From: Paenibacillus albidus | GTDB taxonomy: Bacteria > Bacillota > Bacilli > Paenibacillales > Paenibacillaceae | Assembly (NCBI RefSeq): GCF_014644435.1 | Contig: NZ_BMKR01000004.1 | Coordinates: 124,001 to 188,000, forward strand | Reading direction: 5' to 3' | Length of the DNA stretch: 64,000 bases | In this document: positions 34,076 to 43,296 of the stretch, in pieces | Layout: each line of letters begins with the position of its first letter | Numbering within the stretch: the first letter of the stretch is position 1 | The notes under the pieces: model-generated | The model's database searches: none | The model's input: the letters and a program-made list of their open reading frames with translations, nothing else | Told to the model about the DNA's origin: nothing | Made by a program: the position numbers and the translations under genes

Positions 34076-34925
34076 TAAGCTTAACGCTGCGAGCTCTTCC
34101 GGTTCTCCGGCTGCTGGAGGCTTGAGACTGCTGCTCGGCGCCTATTTTGATTTCATCCGCATCCGCTTCCTGACTATGCTGGCTTACCGGGTCAACTATT
34201 ATTCCGGCATTTTGATTTATATCCTTAATATCGGGGTGAATTACTTCACCTGGATGGCTATTTATGGCGACGGCGAGTCGCTGGGCGGCTTCACAGCGGC
34301 ACAGATGACTTCCTATGTCGCGGTATCCTGGATGGCGCGGGCCTTTTATTTTAATAATCTGGACCGGGAGATCTCTACGGATATTCGGGATGGCAGCATT
34401 GCCATTCAGTTCATCCGGCCCTACAACTATGTTCTGGTCAAAATGATGCAGGGACTTGGCGAAGGCCTGTTCCGTTTTATGATGCTGATGATCCCGGGCA
34501 TGGTTATTGCCATACTGCTATTCCCGGTGCAGTTGCCGACAGATTTGTCTGCGTGGGCAGGGTTTCTCGTCATGCTCTTCTTCAGCTTCCTGATCAGTTC
34601 ACAGATTAATATCATTACGGGATTATCGGCGTTTTTCGTCGAGAATAACGAGGGTGTCATGCGCATGAAACGTGTGATCGTGGATTTGTTCTCCGGACTG
34701 ATCGTCCCGATCACTCTTTTTCCGGACTGGCTCTCCTCCATACTTAAGGTGTTGCCGTTCCAGGCGATAACGTATCTTCCAGGCTCCGTGTTTACGGGCC
34801 GGGTGCAGGGAGTGGGAATCTGGAATGTTCTGGGCATCCAGGTATTCTGGTTCCTGCTGCTGCTGATTCCGATTGTCTGGTTATATCATGCGTCGCGGCA
34901 GCGTCTGTTCGTGCAGGGAGGGTGA
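34068..34925 (+). CDS. ABC-2 family permease (DUF990-like), subunit 1
   Basis: A 285-residue membrane protein with about six hydrophobic segments. The pattern RFLTMLAYRVNYYSGILIYI, followed by REISTDIRDGSIAIQFIRPYNY, is that of the DUF990 / ABC2_membrane_6 group. It overlaps the ATPase gene by 8 bases and is followed 7 bases later by a second, related permease. The two permeases would form a heterodimeric channel with the ATPase dimer. The long upstream open frame is only an alternate reading of the ATPase gene. The start ATG follows GAGAGG. Confidence 0.88.
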   Translation: MSDKLNAASSSGSPAAGGLRLLLGAYFDFIRIRFLTMLAYRVNYYSGILIYILNIGVNYFTWMAIYGDGESLGGFTAAQMTSYVAVSWMARAFYFNNLDREISTDIRDGSIAIQFIRPYNYVLVKMMQGLGEGLFRFMMLMIPGMVIAILLFPVQLPTDLSAWAGFLVMLFFSFLISSQINIITGLSAFFVENNEGVMRMKRVIVDLFSGLIVPITLFPDWLSSILKVLPFQAITYLPGSVFTGRVQGVGIWNVLGIQVFWFLLLLIPIVWLYHASRQRLFVQGG

Positions 34926-34932
34926 GGAAGAA

Positions 34933-35718
34933 GTGTATTACCTGGGATTATTAGTGGAATATTTAAAGAACTACATGAAGACCCGGCTTACCTACCGCGC
35001 CGATTTCTGGGTGGAGGTTGTGTCGGACCTCTTGTTTCAGGCCACCAATTTTATTTTTATTCTGGTGATTTTTATGCATACAGACAGCCTCGGGGGCTGG
35101 AATCAGAATGAAGTGGTATTTGTTTATGGCTTTTTTATGGTTCCGTTTGGTGTATTCAGCTGCTTTGTGAATATGTGGGGCTTCAGCGAGCGTTATATTG
35201 TCAAAGGCGAAATGGACCGGATTCTGACCCGGCCTGCCCATAATCTCTTCCAGATTCTGCTTGAGAATGTGGACCCGCCTTCCTTGATGGGCTCGTTCAT
35301 CGGCCTGGTAATTATGGCGATCAGCGGTGCGAACCTGGGGCTTCCGTTCGAGTGGTGGACGATTCCTGCCTTGATTGTATTGACATTAAGTGCGGTAGCC
35401 ATCTATACAGGCATCTATACCACGCTTACTTCATTATCGTTCTACTCCGATGCCCCGACAGGGATTCTCCCGCTCATGTACAACATACAGACCTACGGAC
35501 GTTATCCGGTTACGATCTACAACCGGGCGATTCAAGTATTGTTGACCTGGATTATCCCGTTCGCCTTCGTCGGCATCTATCCGGCTGCCCTTTTTCTGGA
35601 AAGGGATGAGATGAGGAACATGGCACTCCTGACCCCGGTGGTGGGAGCGGTGTTTATGACGATTGGGCTGTTGTCCTGGAATTATGGGGTAAGAAGATAT
35701 AAAGGAGCAGGCTCGTAA
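34933..35718 (+). CDS. ABC-2 family permease (DUF990-like), subunit 2
   Basis: A 261-residue membrane protein, related to the preceding permease: LVEYLKNYMKTRLTYRADFWVEVVSDLLFQ, then RYIVKGEMDRILTRPAHNLFQ matches the RDG.I...RP pattern of the group. About six hydrophobic segments are visible. The start is GTG 34933 after GTGAGGAAG, since the ATGs upstream lie inside the first permease gene. A terminator follows at 35743, ending the three-gene exporter operon. Confidence 0.88.
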   Translation: MYYLGLLVEYLKNYMKTRLTYRADFWVEVVSDLLFQATNFIFILVIFMHTDSLGGWNQNEVVFVYGFFMVPFGVFSCFVNMWGFSERYIVKGEMDRILTRPAHNLFQILLENVDPPSLMGSFIGLVIMAISGANLGLPFEWWTIPALIVLTLSAVAIYTGIYTTLTSLSFYSDAPTGILPLMYNIQTYGRYPVTIYNRAIQVLLTWIIPFAFVGIYPAALFLERDEMRNMALLTPVVGAVFMTIGLLSWNYGVRRYKGAGS

Positions 35719-35742
35719 CACAGCAACTGCTGGAACATGAGG

Positions 35743-35771
35743 GCAGTCCGGAGCATCGGACTGTCCTTTTT
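35743..35771 (+). terminator. terminator of the three-gene ABC exporter
   Basis: Stem GCAGTCCG / CGGACTGT-type (CAGTCCG / CGGACTG) with a six-base loop, followed by TCCTTTTT. Confidence 0.8.
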
Positions 35772-35896
35772 AGTCTGCCCTGACGGGGCTTAACTTAAGA
35801 ATTGGTATGCTTCCTCCGGCCGAAAGTGGCTATGGGTATAACCGCTTTGTTCCTGTACGCTGTCTTTATCCAATCGCTAAGGGAGAGACACCGTAT

Positions 35897-36643
35897 ATGA
35901 AGGAGTATGAAATTGATTTTAGAAAAGGACTGGCGGATTCTCTGCCCATTGTTGCCGGATTTATTCCGGCTTGTTTCACGTTTGGCATAGTTGGAACAAG
36001 CTTGGGACTGAGCGGGATGGCCGTGTTCCTGCTGTCTGCATGGGTCTTCGCGGGGGCGAGTCAATTCATTGCAGTCAAGCTGCTGGCCGCAGGAAGCTCT
36101 GCGCCGGTTCTTTTGTTGATTACGTTGATAGTGAATCTGCGGTATTTATTCATTGGTGTGTCCTTTGCCGGGAAGCTTAAGCAGGGGTTAAGCCTGCCCG
36201 CTAAACTCGGAATCGGATTCACCCTTACCGAGGAGGTCTACGCCGTCGCTATGGCCAGAGCTTCCGCAATACAGGGCAATGAGGGAAAACAAGCGGATGT
36301 GAAAAAGAAGCTGCCGCCAGCCTATCTGGCTGGCCTGCAATTCCCCCCATATGCAGCGAACCTGCTCGCCACGGGAGCCGGCATTTCATTAGCGGGTTAC
36401 GTCCCGTCCATGTATTTACCCGCCTTAAATACTTCATTATATGCCTTGCTGATTGCGCTGGTAGTACCCCAAATCCTGCGGAAGCCGACCCATTTGGGGA
36501 CTTGCTTGTCCGCTGCCGGCTCTTCCTGGCTGCTGCATCCCTATCTTGGGGACTTGACGGTGCTGGCGGCAATGTCGATAGGAATGATCGCGGGCATGTT
36601 CTTTCGTTCAGGCCGGCTGCAGACAGGAGAGGAATACATATGA
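35897..36643 (+). CDS. azlC: AzlC family branched-chain amino acid exporter subunit
   Basis: A 248-residue membrane protein. It begins with the AzlC signature FRKGLADSLPIVAGFIPACFTFG and has WVFAGASQFIAVKLL and NLRYLFIGVSFA, which are conserved in the family. AzlC and AzlD together export branched-chain amino acids. The start ATG follows GGGAGAGAC; the longer frame from 35807 has no ribosome site. Its TGA overlaps the ATG of azlD (ATGA), so the two are translationally coupled. A MocR-type regulator follows and may control the pair. Confidence 0.93.
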   Translation: MKEYEIDFRKGLADSLPIVAGFIPACFTFGIVGTSLGLSGMAVFLLSAWVFAGASQFIAVKLLAAGSSAPVLLLITLIVNLRYLFIGVSFAGKLKQGLSLPAKLGIGFTLTEEVYAVAMARASAIQGNEGKQADVKKKLPPAYLAGLQFPPYAANLLATGAGISLAGYVPSMYLPALNTSLYALLIALVVPQILRKPTHLGTCLSAAGSSWLLHPYLGDLTVLAAMSIGMIAGMFFRSGRLQTGEEYI

Positions 36644-36948
36644 TAGCGATCATTGCAGGCATGGCGCTTATTACCTTTGTGCTGCGGGCCGCCCCCCTGC
36701 TGCTGGCTGACATTATCGGCCGCTTTCCCGCCAGAATCCGCTTGCTGCTGGATCATCTGCCCATTGCAGTCATGAGTGCATTAATTATCCCCGGAATCAC
36801 CCAGGTTGACCCGGACTCTACTCTTGTGGGTATTGTATCCGGGATAACCGCTGTTATACTGGTTGTAACCAATAAAATGCCTCTGCTGCTTGTTATTCTG
36901 GGTGCCGTTGCGAGTGCGGTTATCACGAAGTTATGTATGTTGTCTTAA
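36640..36948 (+). CDS. azlD: AzlD family branched-chain amino acid exporter subunit
   Basis: A 102-residue membrane protein with four hydrophobic helices (IAIIAGMALITFVLRAAPLLL, IAVMSALIIPGI, GIVSGITAVILVV, LLLVILGAVASAVI). The motif TFVLRAAPLLL is the AzlD family mark. It works as the small partner of AzlC. It overlaps azlC by four bases. The next gene (MocR-type) starts 35 bases later on the same strand. Confidence 0.93.
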   Translation: MIAIIAGMALITFVLRAAPLLLADIIGRFPARIRLLLDHLPIAVMSALIIPGITQVDPDSTLVGIVSGITAVILVVTNKMPLLLVILGAVASAVITKLCMLS

Positions 36949-36983
36949 CAGCTGGGTGAAGGATCGTAAAAGGGAGAATCGGC

Positions 36984-38504
36984 ATGAAGCATGAACTACT
37001 GGTCAACTTGGACAGAGTACGGAATATCCCACTAAGCCGGCAGATCTATGAACAGATCCGGGAGCAGATTCATTCCGGCGCTTTGGGCGGCGGGGATGGG
37101 ATACCGCCAAGCCGGGTTTTGTCCGAACAGCTTAGCGTATCCAGAAGTGTTGTGCTGGAAGCCTATGATCTGCTGCAGGCAGAAGGTTATCTGGTGACAA
37201 AGCCGGGAGCGGGAACGTTTGTGGCTTCGTTGCCGATGAATAATCATAACCGGACTGAAATATCCAACGCTTCTGCCAGCACTGGCACACGGCCTGTATT
37301 CCCTGTGCAGGGGCCACAGTTTGCCGGTCCATTCATGGCAGTGGAGACGGGAGGCAATCATGTCTCTTGCGATTTTCGGCATGGGGTGCCGGCTTGGGAT
37401 GCTTTTCCCATGGACCGCTGGCAAAAAGCCCTGCAGCACGCCTGCCGTCAGGCCTCGCCAGATACCTTGGGGTATGGACGGGTAGAAGGTTCACTTGCTC
37501 TAAGGCAGGAGATTGCCAGATTAATACGGTCTACCCGTTCTGTTCCGGTCCAGCCTGAACAAATTGTCATTACGGCTGGGGCAACGCAGGCGCTTCATAT
37601 TCTCTCCCGGTTATGTCTGGCTGGAGGGGGAAAAGTCATCATGGAGGACCCGGCCCATCCTGTTGTCCGGGAGATGTTCCAATTCTCCGGCGGCGAAGTT
37701 GTGCCGGTCCGGGTGGACGAAGAGGGGATCAAGGTGGATGAGATCGGGGAGAGTCTCAAGCTGGCGGATTCAAGGGGAGCGCAAAAGACAGCGAAGCTGG
37801 TCTATGTCACCCCGTCTCATCAATTTCCGCTGGGGGTGACCCTGTCCTTACGTCGCAGAATGGAGCTGCTGGAGTGGGCCAAAACCCAGGATGCCTATAT
37901 TATCGAGGATGATTATGACAGCGAATACCGGTATAACGGTCCCAAAATATCGGCGCTCGCCGGGCTGAATTCGGGTGGAAGAGTGATCTATGTCGGCAGC
38001 TTCAGCAAAGTCATGTTTCCCGCTCTGCGAATCGGATATGTCATTCTGCCGCCTTCTTTGCTTCAGGGCTTCCTGGCCGTAAAATGGATTACGGACCGAT
38101 TGTCGCCAACACTGGACCAGGAAGCACTCGCCGAGTTCATCCGCAGCGGGCAATACGCCCGGCATGTGGCACAGATGGGCAAGCTGTATGCGGCACGAAG
38201 GGCTTGTCTGGTTACCTGCCTAATCGGGGCATTCGGAGAACGTCTGAAATATTATGGAGACGAAGCGGGGTTACATCTGCTGGTGGAGCTCGATTCGTCA
38301 GCAGATGAAGAGCTTCTGGCAGAGACTGCTTTAAAGTACGGAACCCGAATTTATCCGGCCTCGGCTTATTTTATATCACACAAACCCGCGGGGCCTGTAT
38401 TTCTGCTGGGTTATTCCAATCTTGGTGAGAACCAGATCCGGAGGGGAGTAGAGAGCATGGCGAAAGCAGAAGCGGAAATCCGGCTTTTGGTGCCTAACGA
38501 ATGA
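36984..38504 (+). CDS. MocR/GabR-type regulator with aminotransferase domain
   Basis: A 506-residue fusion. The N-terminal GntR winged helix (about 12-80: IPLSRQIYEQIREQIHSGAL, then LSEQLSVSRSVVLEAYDLLQAEGYLVTKPGAGTFV) is joined by a linker to a type I aminotransferase-fold domain. That domain has the PLP-binding Lys 342 in GSFSKVMFPALRIGY, and EDDYDSEYRYNG. Such proteins use PLP and an amino compound as ligand rather than catalysing a reaction. The position 35 bases after azlD suggests control of amino acid export (inference). The ATG follows AAGGGAGAATC. Confidence 0.93.
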   Translation: MKHELLVNLDRVRNIPLSRQIYEQIREQIHSGALGGGDGIPPSRVLSEQLSVSRSVVLEAYDLLQAEGYLVTKPGAGTFVASLPMNNHNRTEISNASASTGTRPVFPVQGPQFAGPFMAVETGGNHVSCDFRHGVPAWDAFPMDRWQKALQHACRQASPDTLGYGRVEGSLALRQEIARLIRSTRSVPVQPEQIVITAGATQALHILSRLCLAGGGKVIMEDPAHPVVREMFQFSGGEVVPVRVDEEGIKVDEIGESLKLADSRGAQKTAKLVYVTPSHQFPLGVTLSLRRRMELLEWAKTQDAYIIEDDYDSEYRYNGPKISALAGLNSGGRVIYVGSFSKVMFPALRIGYVILPPSLLQGFLAVKWITDRLSPTLDQEALAEFIRSGQYARHVAQMGKLYAARRACLVTCLIGAFGERLKYYGDEAGLHLLVELDSSADEELLAETALKYGTRIYPASAYFISHKPAGPVFLLGYSNLGENQIRRGVESMAKAEAEIRLLVPNE

Positions 38505-38581
38505 TGCATGCACTCTTGTCGCATGATATGTGTAAACAATGGAGCCTGCCGGACTTCTATTTTGACAAAGGAGGACACAAG

Positions 38582-39121
38582 ATGAAACGGGATATTCAGC
38601 AAGTACCCTATGGTTATGAACCTCCCGCTGAGCAGCGGAAAGGGACCTTGATCTATTATGATTCTTTTGAACATACCTCGGATGAGGAATTGGAGCAGGC
38701 TGCCCGTACAGCAGAAGAGCGCCAGTTCCAGAAGCTGGTTCTGTATCCCCTGCATGAGGAGACCGTACGCCGCATGTCGAAGGAGCCGGTTCGTTCATTC
38801 TACAAAAGAGAAGACCGGCTGCATGAATGGAAGCGGGAACAAGGCCGCTCTTATATCACAGTAGAAGGCTTAGAAGGCAAACGCAAAAAATACACCCCCC
38901 TGGACTCCGCGCTCCGTCATGTGGCTGAGGTGTACCCGTCGCCGTATTTTCTGTATTTGACACCGGAGATGGCGAACCAGTTTGCTTCTTTTTCCTCTTT
39001 TGAAGAATGGATTGTGAAGCTTCGCCTGCTGCTGTCGTCGGCTCCCGATTCGCTGCATCCGCGTCTTTTGAAATACCAGCACCGCTGGGATGTGAATGGG
39101 GAAGAACGTACGGAGGAATGA
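38582..39121 (+). CDS. conserved-type hypothetical protein
   Basis: A 179-residue soluble, highly charged protein that I do not recognise. No signal peptide or membrane helix is seen. It contains GTLIYYDSFEHTSDEELEQAA near the N terminus and ERQFQKLVLYPLHEETVRRM, which alternate like a small alpha/beta fold, but no known catalytic motif stands out. ATG 38582 follows AAAGGAGGAC, a strong ribosome site, and a clear terminator starts at its stop codon, so the gene is real. It lies 77 bases after the MocR gene on the same strand. Confidence 0.75.
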   Translation: MKRDIQQVPYGYEPPAEQRKGTLIYYDSFEHTSDEELEQAARTAEERQFQKLVLYPLHEETVRRMSKEPVRSFYKREDRLHEWKREQGRSYITVEGLEGKRKKYTPLDSALRHVAEVYPSPYFLYLTPEMANQFASFSSFEEWIVKLRLLLSSAPDSLHPRLLKYQHRWDVNGEERTEE

Positions 39122-39143
39122 GCCTGTGAGAGGCTCTTTTTTT
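39120..39143 (+). terminator. terminator after the hypothetical gene
   Basis: GAGCCT / AGGCTC stem with a five-base loop, overlapping the stop codon, followed by seven T. Confidence 0.85.
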
Positions 39144-39299
39144 GTTTGTACATTCTTCAGAATCAGTGAAGTGAGCAATTCGAAAGAAATGTGGGCTGCT
39201 AAAAATGTTAAAATTTAATTGAAAAACAATTGACATTCTTTATGAAAACGTGGTTTCATTATGTAGACCGATTGTTATAATGCAAAGGGAGTGTCAAGC

Positions 39300-39869
39300 T
39301 TGTCGAACAAGCCGAATGCGCGTGAAGCGATTGTGGATTGCGCGTCGAAATTGTTTTTCACACAAGGCTACCACGCAACAGGACTGAACCAGATTATTAA
39401 AGAGAGTGAATCACCGAAGGGATCTCTTTATTATTATTTTCCCCACGGCAAAGAGGAACTGGCTTTAACCTGTATCCATCGCACCAGTGACATTGTCACA
39501 GAGAAGCTCAAGGATCTTGCAGATACCAGCCCCGGTATCGGTGAGGCAATGAGAGAATTCTTGCTGGGCATGGCCGAGGAAGCGGTAAGTTCTTCTTATG
39601 AGCGAGTGGTTCCATTCAGTTTCTGGCTGGCGGTGGAGACGTCCTGTGTGAGTGAAGAGTTGAGGCAGGCCTGCCAGACTGTATTCAGTGATTGGCAGGA
39701 AGTTGTGAAGCAGCATCTCATGGAGGAAGGTGTTGGCGAGACGGAAGCAGCCGACAAAGCCTCTGTTGCGGTGTCCTTGTTTGAAGGCGCATTGCTCCAG
39801 ACGTTGACGTTCCGGGATGAACAGCCGCTGCTTGCGGCAGCGAAGCTGATCCCAGCATTACTCAGTTAG
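39300..39869 (+). CDS. TetR/AcrR family regulator (LmrA/YxaF-like)
   Basis: A 189-residue repressor. The helix-turn-helix is at about 6-52 (AREAIVDCASKLFFTQGYHATGLNQIIKESESPKGSLYYYFPHGKEELA), whose SPKGSLYYYFPxGKEEL pattern is typical of the YxaF/LmrA subgroup that represses multidrug pumps. GTG 39291 overlaps the ribosome site AAGGGAG; TTG 39300 gives normal spacing. A TATAAT lies at 39276. It is followed 38 bases later by a drug-efflux type MFS gene, its probable target. Confidence 0.92.
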   Translation: MSNKPNAREAIVDCASKLFFTQGYHATGLNQIIKESESPKGSLYYYFPHGKEELALTCIHRTSDIVTEKLKDLADTSPGIGEAMREFLLGMAEEAVSSSYERVVPFSFWLAVETSCVSEELRQACQTVFSDWQEVVKQHLMEEGVGETEAADKASVAVSLFEGALLQTLTFRDEQPLLAAAKLIPALLS

Positions 39870-39907
39870 AGAGAATATAGAGAAAACATATTTGGGAGGA
39901 ACAAAGA

Positions 39908-41374
39908 GTGGAAGCTACAATGCAAGGCTCAACACAGCCTGGAGAAAAAAAGTTTAAAACGATACCGATTCTGGTTTCTTTGCTGCTCAGCGGATTTATC
40001 GGCATGTTCAGTGAAACAGCGTTAAATGTGGCATTAAGCGATCTGATGAAGGTTCTGAGCATTACCCCCACCACAGCACAGTGGCTGACAACGGCTTATC
40101 TGTTGACCTTGGGGATTCTTGTCCCGATTTCGGGTCTTTTATTGCAATGGTTTTCCACCAGGCAGCTGTTTGTGGCTGCACTGTCTTTTTCCATACTGGG
40201 CACATTTCTGGCAGCAATTTCACCAAGCTTCGAGTTCCTGCTGACGGCCAGAGTTGTGCAGGCCATGGGCACAGCGCTGCTGCTGCCGCTGATGTTCAAT
40301 ACGATTCTGGTCATTATTCCTGCTGAAAAAAGAGGTGCGGCCATGGGGATGATCGGTCTTGTCATCATGGTTGCCCCGGCGGTGGGACCAACGATTGCCG
40401 GACTGCTGATCGAGAGCCTTAGCTGGCACTGGATTTTCTGGCTGTCGCTGCCGTTTCTGGTGCTTGCACTGGTGTTCGGCATTCTGTTCATGCAGAATGT
40501 GACCAAGGTCACGAAACCCCGGATCGACCTGCTGTCCATTGTCCTGTCATCCATTGGATTTGGCGGCATTGTGTTCGGATTCAGCAGCGCTGGGGAAGCG
40601 GAAGGATGGGGAAGTCCGAAAGTCATCTTTACCATTGCCATTGGTGTAGTGGCGCTTGTATTGTTCGGCATTCGTCAAATGAAGATGAAGCAGCCAATGA
40701 TTAATCTGCGCGCTTTTAAATTTCCGATGTTCGTTGTAGGTGTAGCCATGGTCTTTATCTGTATGATGGTTATTTTGTCCTCCATGCTGATTCTGCCGAT
40801 GTATTTGCAGCAGGGCCAAGGGTACACAGCATTTAAAGCGGGCTTGCTCTTGTTGCCAGGCGGGATCATTAACGGATTGATGTCTCCGATTATGGGCCGT
40901 TTGTTTGATAAATACGGACCAAAATGGCTGGTGATTCCGGGCCTGATTATTGTGGCGGTAACCTTGTGGTTCTTCTCCGGAATTACGGCTGCATCCACGG
41001 TGGCCTTTGTAATTGTCCTCCATAGTACACTCATGATTGGTGTGTCAATGATCTTCATGCCGGCTCAGACCAACGGTATCAATCAATTGCCGATAGAATT
41101 GTACCCGGATGGAACGGCGATTATGAATACCCTGCAGCAGGTAGCAGGAGCTATCGGTACCGCGCTGGCAGTAAGTATCATGACTGCAGGCAGCAAAAAT
41201 TACCTTAAGACGGTAAGCGATCCTGCCGATCCTTCAAATGCCCTCCCGGCGTTCACCGAAGGGGTACAGAATGCGTTTATGTTTGGTATGGGAGTAGCAA
41301 TTGTGGGTCTGATTCTGGCCTTCTTTATCAAACGTGTCATTGTGCAGCATAAAACACAAGCATCCATGCACTAA
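39908..41374 (+). CDS. MFS transporter, DHA2 (EmrB/QacA) drug-efflux type
   Basis: A 488-residue membrane protein with about 14 hydrophobic segments. The family motifs are WLTTAYLLTLGILVPISGLLLQWFSTRQLF, RVVQAMGTALLLPL and GAAMGMIGLVIMVAPAVGPTIAGLL (motif C, antiporter signature). It would expel lipophilic compounds using the proton gradient. The GTG start follows TTGGGAGGAAC by about 8 bases. It forms an operon with the preceding TetR gene and ends in a strong terminator. Confidence 0.93.
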   Translation: MEATMQGSTQPGEKKFKTIPILVSLLLSGFIGMFSETALNVALSDLMKVLSITPTTAQWLTTAYLLTLGILVPISGLLLQWFSTRQLFVAALSFSILGTFLAAISPSFEFLLTARVVQAMGTALLLPLMFNTILVIIPAEKRGAAMGMIGLVIMVAPAVGPTIAGLLIESLSWHWIFWLSLPFLVLALVFGILFMQNVTKVTKPRIDLLSIVLSSIGFGGIVFGFSSAGEAEGWGSPKVIFTIAIGVVALVLFGIRQMKMKQPMINLRAFKFPMFVVGVAMVFICMMVILSSMLILPMYLQQGQGYTAFKAGLLLLPGGIINGLMSPIMGRLFDKYGPKWLVIPGLIIVAVTLWFFSGITAASTVAFVIVLHSTLMIGVSMIFMPAQTNGINQLPIELYPDGTAIMNTLQQVAGAIGTALAVSIMTAGSKNYLKTVSDPADPSNALPAFTEGVQNAFMFGMGVAIVGLILAFFIKRVIVQHKTQASMH

Positions 41375-41405
41375 GCGAGTGACGTATGAGCACATAACTG
41401 CAGTT

Positions 41406-41444
41406 AGCCCTTTCCCGGCTTTAGAGCCGGGGAGGGGCTTTTTT
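41406..41444 (+). terminator. terminator of the TetR-MFS operon
   Basis: Stem AGCCCTTTCCCGGCT / AGCCGGGGAGGGGCT with a three-base loop, then TTTTTT. Confidence 0.9.
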
Positions 41445-41472
41445 GACTGTAAGGAAGAAAGCGGTTAGAATG

Positions 41473-41493
41473 ATACATAGAGTTACGATGTAT
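41473..41493. promoter_or_regulatory. possible PadR operator
   Basis: ATACAT, nine bases, ATGTAT: an inverted repeat 64 bases before the PadR gene, within its probable promoter region. PadR regulators often bind ATGTAT-like dyads. Confidence 0.35.
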
Positions 41494-41556
41494 AGATAAA
41501 CTAGGTATATCAGTGTTGACTTTAATAACCAACGAAAACCGAAAGGGGGAGATCAA

Positions 41557-41889
41557 ATGAAAGTAGGCAAAGAAATGCTGAAGGGCAGCACCGGAGTGAT
41601 GGTCCTGACGTTGCTCTTGGACAAACCGCTGTACGGTTATGAACTGATCAAAGAGCTGGAGCAGCGGTCACAGGGAGTATTCCGTTTAAAGGAAGGGACA
41701 TTATATCCGATCCTCCATGCAATGGAAAGCGAACGTTGGGTGGAAGCCTACTGGATGGAAGTCGAAGGGCGCAAGCGTAAATACTACAGAATACTGGAAG
41801 AAGGCAAGGAGAAACTGAAGGAAAAGCGGGCGGAATGGCTTTTATTCAAAGGTGCTGTAGATTCGGTGCTGGGGGAGGGGAACGCATGA
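41557..41889 (+). CDS. PadR family regulator
   Basis: A 110-residue winged-helix repressor: MLKGSTGVMVLTLLLDKPLYGYELIKELEQRSQGVFRLKEGTLYPILHAME is the PadR N-terminal domain and ends in GRKRKYYRI. The protein is the short PadR-s1 type. It overlaps the next gene by four bases (ATGA). In many Firmicutes such PadR proteins are paired with membrane proteins carrying an HAAS domain; here the partner is an FtsW-like protein, so the two are probably a regulatory pair. The ATG follows AAAGGGGGAG. Confidence 0.93.
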   Translation: MKVGKEMLKGSTGVMVLTLLLDKPLYGYELIKELEQRSQGVFRLKEGTLYPILHAMESERWVEAYWMEVEGRKRKYYRILEEGKEKLKEKRAEWLLFKGAVDSVLGEGNA

Positions 41890-43208
41890 GGACGGCCCAT
41901 GAAGAGGTGGAGCGTTATCTGGATACGGTATGCTCGCAGGTGAAGGCCAAAGAGATGCATGTTGAAATTCGGCGGGAGCTTGGCTGCCATATAGAGGATT
42001 TGGTGGCGGATAAAGTAGAAGAAGGCGAGAGCGAAGACCAGGCCACTGTGTGGGCATTGGTTCAGATGGGTGATCCGGTCCAACTGGGCAAAGGATTGCA
42101 TCAGGTACATAAACCTCGAATTCCGTGGGGGATCCTGGCAGCCATGGTGTTATTCTCAGCGATCAGTTTGCTCGCCATGGGGTCTGTCGAAGCCAGCTCG
42201 GAAGGTGCGATGGGTGAAATCGGGTTTATGAGGAATCAAGGCGTTTATATTGTGATGGGCATGGTGCTGATGCTGGGGATGTATTTTATAGATGTTCGTA
42301 AGTTGAAGAAGTACTCATGGCTGCTATATGCCCTAACGTTATTTGGGGTTTTCGCGAAAATTGGCTGGGACACTGAAATAAATGGTACCGGTAGATGGTT
42401 CGTTATGGGCCCTTTTTCGATAGATTTTGTTGCCTGCAGTCCTTATTTTTTTGTGGCTGCGCTGGCTGGGATTTTTTCGAAACAAAAGTTAATGGGCAAA
42501 CAGAGTATTTTTTTCAACGATATTCTTAAGATCCTCGCTCTGTTAGTGCCTTCATTCCTGTTCATCCAAGTGCGTAGCTACCCGGAGTTGGTTATATATA
42601 TCCTCTCATCCTTGGCCGTGTATGGCTGGGTTTCGCGCAGAAGGTGGACAACACTGTTCATTAGCGGACTTTATTTGAGCGGCGGATTAATCTACCTATG
42701 GAACAGCCCGTACTTGAGAGAAAGATTATCGAATAGGTTCAGCTATACACACGATCCGAATGGCAATGGCTATATTTATGTCAAAATAAAAGAAGCACTG
42801 AGCTCTGCCGGCTGGAGCGGACACGGATTCGGGGCCCACCAGGGAAATCTCCCCTACGTCTACGCCGATATGCTCCCGATCTATCTCATCCGCTGTTTCG
42901 GTTGGGGAGGCGGGTTGCTGCTGGCGGCCCTGGTAGTCTGGTTCCTCATCAAGCTGATAGCTGCCCTCCATGCCGTCCGTAATCCCTATGGTAAGACACT
43001 TATTGTGGCACTTGGCGGTATGTTATTCCTGCGTCTGTTATATGGTCTTTCCTTGTGGAGCGGCTCCATGCTTGTAGTAAGCCTGCCATTTCCGTTCCTC
43101 AGCTATGGCAGTCATGTACTGATAGAATATGCGGCAGTGGGTCTGCTGCTGGGAATCTACCGGAGAAAAGACATGTTGCCCGAAGTACAGCTTCCCGCTG
43201 CCCAATAA
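41886..43208 (+). CDS. FtsW/RodA/SpoVE family protein with N-terminal HAAS-like domain
   Basis: A 440-residue protein. Residues 1-75 are soluble and helical (EVERYLDTVCSQVKAKEMHVEIRRELGCHIEDLVADKVEEG, then WALVQMGDPVQLGKGL), the permease-prefix / HAAS domain that accompanies PadR regulators. The rest has about ten membrane segments in SEDS order, with GWSGHGFGAHQGNLPYVYADMLPIYLIRCFGW near residues 310-340 and PFLSYGSHVLIEY near the end. SEDS proteins polymerise peptidoglycan with a partner PBP; no PBP is nearby. The fusion suggests a regulated, non-housekeeping SEDS protein. ATG 41886 follows GGGGGAGGGG and overlaps the padR stop. Confidence 0.85.
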   Translation: MRTAHEEVERYLDTVCSQVKAKEMHVEIRRELGCHIEDLVADKVEEGESEDQATVWALVQMGDPVQLGKGLHQVHKPRIPWGILAAMVLFSAISLLAMGSVEASSEGAMGEIGFMRNQGVYIVMGMVLMLGMYFIDVRKLKKYSWLLYALTLFGVFAKIGWDTEINGTGRWFVMGPFSIDFVACSPYFFVAALAGIFSKQKLMGKQSIFFNDILKILALLVPSFLFIQVRSYPELVIYILSSLAVYGWVSRRRWTTLFISGLYLSGGLIYLWNSPYLRERLSNRFSYTHDPNGNGYIYVKIKEALSSAGWSGHGFGAHQGNLPYVYADMLPIYLIRCFGWGGGLLLAALVVWFLIKLIAALHAVRNPYGKTLIVALGGMLFLRLLYGLSLWSGSMLVVSLPFPFLSYGSHVLIEYAAVGLLLGIYRRKDMLPEVQLPAAQ

Positions 43209-43296
43209 ATACCTGCCGGTTCAGCGGCAATTGTTTCAGCTTCATCCTTGCCGTCCAATCATAAGTATGAAGATAAACTGAATATCGGAGGGTTAT

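Noticed and set aside
39230..39281. Promoter pairing TTGACA at 39230 with TATAAT at 39276
   Set aside because: The spacing is 40 bases, far too long for a sigma-A promoter, so the two boxes do not belong together.
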